Assembly: GCA_027022065.1 (NCBI GenBank)
Contig: JALVZS010000238.1
Span: 9,690 to 17,774 of the forward strand
Direction of reading: 5' to 3'
Length of the DNA stretch: 8,085 bases
From: a bacterium
GTDB lineage: Bacteria; Thermosulfidibacterota; Thermosulfidibacteria; Thermosulfidibacterales; Thermosulfidibacteraceae
In this document: positions 5,673 to 8,085 of the stretch, piece after piece
Layout of the letters: each line of letters starts with the position of its first letter
How positions within the stretch are numbered: the stretch's first letter is position 1
Position numbers and translations under genes: made by a program
Notes under the pieces: generated by a model
Told to the model about the DNA's origin: nothing
Seen by the model: only the letters and a program-made list of their open reading frames with translations
Databases searched by the model: none

Positions 5673-6792
5673 CCGATACAGCTTCATCCCCCTTTTCTGG
5701 TTTCTAAAAAGAAGGGGGATTGAGGCTGTCGCTTGCTTCTCTAAAGAGGAGGTGCTTGTTTCTGGGGCCTCTTTTGCCTTTTTTTCCTTCATGACACCCT
5801 TTGCAGAAGAAGCCTACAGGGAAATGGCGGAGCTTAAAGAGAAGGGCTTTAGGGTTATTGCTGGAGGCCCTCATCCCTCGGCATTACCTTACGAGGTGCT
5901 CTCCTCAGGTGCCGATGCGGTGGTTGTGGGAGAGGCAGAAGGCGTGATGGATGAGCTTATAAACGATATAGTTAGCGGTTCTCTAAAGGAGCTTTACAGC
6001 GCTCCGCTTAACAGCTTCCCCACATACAGCATGGAGGCTTCTCCCTACACGGCTGCAGTGGAGCTTGTGAGGGGCTGTCCTTTTGGTTGTAAGTTCTGCC
6101 AGGTGAGCTACCTTTTCGGCAGAAGGCCTAGAAACAGACCCGTTGATGAGGTGCTTTACGAGGCTCAGGTGCTCCTTAAAAGAGAAAGAAGGTTTATAAG
6201 ATTTATAGCTCCCAATGCCCTTTCTTACTATTCCCACAACGGAATTGAACCCAATGTGGAGCTTTTGGAGGAGCTCTTCTCCAAGCTCAAGGAGATGGGA
6301 TTATTGCAGATATTTTTTGGATCCTTTCCCTCTGAGGTGAGACCGGAGTCTGTCAGCGGGAAAGCAGCGGCTATTATGAGGAGGTTTTGTGCCAATAAAA
6401 GGGTTGTGGTTGGTGCTCAAAGCGGTAGCAACGAGAGGCTAAAGGAGCTGGGAAGGGGCCACGTCGTTGAGGATGTGGAAAGGGCTGTGTCCATTCTTAA
6501 CAGCTACGGATTTGAGGTATCTTTGGATTTCATCTTCGGCTTTCCCAAAGAAACGGAAGATGAACAGAGGCAGACACTTGACTTCATAGAAGAGATGCTA
6601 AAGAAATACAAGGTAAAGATCCACGCCCACGCCTTTATACCTCTTCCGGGAACCCCTTACTGGAACGAGGAACCCTCTCCTATACCTAGATGGCTGAAGA
6701 GAAGGCTTCACGAGCTTGAGGAAAAGGGTCTTCTAGACGGCAACTGGGCACAACAGGAGTACTTAAGGAGGAGGCTTTGCAGGCTCCACTGA
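5641..6792 (+). CDS. B12-binding-domain/radical SAM protein, probably MJ1487-like family
   Basis: Read from the GTG at 5641 this is a 383-residue protein. Residues 1 to about 125 form a Rossmann-like cobalamin-binding-type domain, with GGPHPSALPYEVLSSGAD (75-92) and VVVGEAE (94-100) typical of such enzymes. The radical SAM domain follows, with the iron-sulfur cluster motif RGCPFGCKFC at 144-153 (Cys146, Cys150, Cys153) and later blocks GAQSGSNERL (258-267), FIFGFPKETEDE (297-308) and FIPLPGTPY (332-340). The domain order and N-terminus fit the B12-binding/radical SAM group named after archaeal MJ1487, whose reaction is unknown. No DxHxxG cobalamin motif is visible in the N-terminal domain, as in many enzymes of this class, so cofactor binding is not certain. 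The gene overlaps both neighbours (32 bases upstream, 16 downstream). A cobalamin link to the divergent riboswitch operon is possible. Confidence 0.84.
   Translation: MRVALRITKYNRYSFIPLFWFLKRRGIEAVACFSKEEVLVSGASFAFFSFMTPFAEEAYREMAELKEKGFRVIAGGPHPSALPYEVLSSGADAVVVGEAEGVMDELINDIVSGSLKELYSAPLNSFPTYSMEASPYTAAVELVRGCPFGCKFCQVSYLFGRRPRNRPVDEVLYEAQVLLKRERRFIRFIAPNALSYYSHNGIEPNVELLEELFSKLKEMGLLQIFFGSFPSEVRPESVSGKAAAIMRRFCANKRVVVGAQSGSNERLKELGRGHVVEDVERAVSILNSYGFEVSLDFIFGFPKETEDEQRQTLDFIEEMLKKYKVKIHAHAFIPLPGTPYWNEEPSPIPRWLKRRLHELEEKGLLDGNWAQQEYLRRRLCRLH
6765..6774 (+). promoter_or_regulatory. Ribosome binding site for ispH TTG start
   Basis: AAGGAGGAGG lies just before the TTG at 6777, inside the 3' end of the radical SAM gene; the AAGGAGG part is 5 bases from the TTG. 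This very strong site supports the rare start codon. Confidence 0.75.
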
Positions 6793-7637
6793 TAAAGGTG
6801 GCGGAAAAAGCGGGTTTTTGTTTTGGGGTGAAGAGGGCTGTAAGGATGGCTTACGATGCTGCATCTTCTTGCAGCGGTCCTGTTTACACCCTTGGTCCCC
6901 TCATCCACAACCCCCAGGTGGTAGAAAGGCTCAAAGGCATGGGAATAGATGTGTGCGATAACTATGAGGAGCTTCCTCCAGGGGCAACGGTGATAATAAG
7001 GTCCCACGGGGTTCCACTGGAGGTGCTGGAGTTTCTGAGGTCCAGGGGGGTCAGGATAATAGATGCCACATGCCCCTTTGTGAAAAAGGCACAAGATATA
7101 GTCGCTACACTCACCAACAGCGAGTATCATGTTGTAATTGTGGGCGATGGGAACCATCCAGAGGTAAAAGCGCTTCTCTCCTACGGGAAAGGGCGTGCTT
7201 CTATATTCCCCCATGTTCCCGACGGCGTCTTAAAGCTTGGCGTGGTTTCCCAAACTACACAGCTTCTTGAAAAATTTATAGAGTGCATAAAGTGGCTGAT
7301 AGGGCATCGCGAGTTTCAGGAGGTCAGAATCTACAATACGGTTTGCCAGTCCACTGCAGAAAGACAGAAAGAGTGCAAAAGGCTCGCCCAAGAGGCGGAT
7401 CTGGTAATCGTTGTAGGTGGTAGAAACAGCGCCGGTGCCAAAAAGCTGTGGGTGGTAGCTTCTGAAGAGGTGGAGGCGTATCACATAGAGGTGGCGGAAG
7501 AGCTAAATCCCTCTTGGTTTTTAGGAAAAAGAGTGATAGGGATAACGGCTGGAGCTTCTACGCCAGAGTGGATAATATCCGAGGTGGTTGAGGAGGTTAA
7601 AAGAATAACGGGAGGTAAGGTAGATGGAAGAGGTTAG
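6777..7637 (+). CDS. ispH: 4-hydroxy-3-methylbut-2-enyl diphosphate reductase
   Basis: IspH (LytB) catalyses the last step of the non-mevalonate isoprenoid pathway, reducing HMBPP to IPP and DMAPP with an iron-sulfur cluster in the cytoplasm. The 286-residue length is normal. Cluster ligands are Cys15 (KAGFCFGVKRAV), Cys99 (IDATCPFVKKAQ) and Cys190 (YNTVCQSTAERQ). Substrate-site motifs include HNPQVV (44-49), RSHGVP (75-80), NHPEV (126-130), VSQTT (157-161) and TAGASTPEWI (257-266). One oddity is NSAGAKKL at 216-223: many homologues read NSSN there, so residues matching E. coli Ser226 and Asn227 appear to be Ala and Gly. The start is TTG 6777 with a strong ribosome binding site, overlapping the upstream gene by 16 bases; the 3' end overlaps rpsA by 14. 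The ispH-rpsA order is common in bacteria. Confidence 0.96.
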   Translation: MQAPLIKVAEKAGFCFGVKRAVRMAYDAASSCSGPVYTLGPLIHNPQVVERLKGMGIDVCDNYEELPPGATVIIRSHGVPLEVLEFLRSRGVRIIDATCPFVKKAQDIVATLTNSEYHVVIVGDGNHPEVKALLSYGKGRASIFPHVPDGVLKLGVVSQTTQLLEKFIECIKWLIGHREFQEVRIYNTVCQSTAERQKECKRLAQEADLVIVVGGRNSAGAKKLWVVASEEVEAYHIEVAEELNPSWFLGKRVIGITAGASTPEWIISEVVEEVKRITGGKVDGRG

Positions 7638-8085
7638 GGATAATAATGTGGAGGATATAGGGGCTCTTTACGATCAGAGCTTCAGGGAGCTTCGCCCTGG
7701 GGAGATAGTGAAGGGTACTGTGGTTAGCGTTACTTCAAACGAGGTTCTTGTGGATGTGGGTTACAAGGCAGAGGGAGTGGTCCCCCTTTCAGAATTTGAA
7801 ACCCCTCCTGTACAGGGGGAGGAAATAGAGGTTTTTGTTAAGAGCCTTTCAGGTGAGGGGGGAATTAGACTTTCCAAGAAAGAGGCGGAGAGGATAAGGC
7901 GTTGGGAGGAGATAGAGAAGGCCTGGAATAAGGGGGACTATGTTGAGGGAGTAATTAAGGAGAAAATAAAGGGTGGCTATAGGGTGGATCTGGGAGGCTA
8001 CCTTGCCTTTCTCCCCCAGTCCCAGGCGGATATAAAGCCGCTGGAAGATCCCGAATCCATCGTGGGAACAAAATCCCTGTTCAAG
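7624..8085 (+). CDS. rpsA: 30S ribosomal protein S1 (N-terminal part, cut by window edge)
   Basis: The first 154 residues of ribosomal protein S1 are present. S1 binds mRNA on the small ribosomal subunit and helps start translation through a row of S1/OB-fold domains. The first domain is at about 25-84 (LRPGEIVKGTVVSVTSNEV, then VDVGYKAEGVVPLSEFE), ending with the typical IRLSKKEAERI (81-91). The second begins near residue 105 with GDYVEGVIKEKIKGGYRVDL and FLPQSQAD. The ATG at 7624 has GGAGG 8 bases upstream (7611-7615) and overlaps the ispH stop by 14 bases, so the two are probably co-transcribed and translationally coupled. The number of later S1 domains cannot be seen. Confidence 0.94.
   Translation, partial: MEEVRDNNVEDIGALYDQSFRELRPGEIVKGTVVSVTSNEVLVDVGYKAEGVVPLSEFETPPVQGEEIEVFVKSLSGEGGIRLSKKEAERIRRWEEIEKAWNKGDYVEGVIKEKIKGGYRVDLGGYLAFLPQSQADIKPLEDPESIVGTKSLFK

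Noticed and set aside
5253-5792. Minus-strand open frame of 179 codons
   Set aside because: It is antisense to the UPF0282 and radical SAM genes, has no recognisable motifs and no ribosome binding site or signal that stands out.
6708-7214. Minus-strand open frame of 168 codons
   Set aside because: It is antisense to ispH, which is unmistakable on the plus strand.

Overview
The window looks like part of a thermophilic, Gram-negative bacterial chromosome. The outer-membrane TonB-dependent receptor implies two membranes. IspH (non-mevalonate isoprenoid pathway) next to ribosomal protein S1 is a bacterial arrangement. Frequent AGG/AGA and ATA codons, charged proteins, tightly overlapping genes and frequent TTG/GTG starts suggest a thermophile, perhaps Aquificota-like. 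The lineage is an inference and is not secure.

Left half (1-4432, minus strand): five overlapping genes that read, in transcription order, TonB-dependent receptor, DUF2162 multi-pass membrane protein with a CPFC motif, MotA/TolQ/ExbB-type proton channel, DUF2149 single-span protein, and a CobN/BchH-type chelatase large subunit that runs off the left edge. The chelatase begins with a clear Sec signal peptide, so it should act in the periplasm. The gene set matches the Bacteroidetes hmuR-S-T-U-V haem module in content, but here it is under B12 control.

Control region (4433-4787, about 355 bases without a gene): on the minus strand there is a full cobalamin riboswitch aptamer with a 9-bp closing stem. 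It is followed by an expression platform with a strong intrinsic terminator and a candidate 15-nt antiterminator pairing, and then the receptor ribosome binding site. Two candidate divergent promoters share the last 50-60 bases.

Right half (4788-8085, plus strand): four overlapping genes encode a UPF0282 metallo-beta-lactamase-fold protein, a B12-binding-domain/radical SAM protein, IspH, and the N-terminal part of ribosomal protein S1 (cut by the right edge).

Working model (inference): low adenosylcobalamin lets transcription pass the terminator. The receptor then brings a corrinoid or other cobalt chelate into the periplasm, where the exported CobN-like protein inserts or removes metal. The MotA-like/DUF2149 pair supplies proton-motive force in place of the ATPase subunits CobS/CobT, and the CPFC membrane protein may handle the metal at the inner membrane. 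No CobS, CobT, TonB or BtuCDF gene is visible here. The substrate is not shown by the sequence. No mobile element, CRISPR array, tRNA or rRNA was seen.
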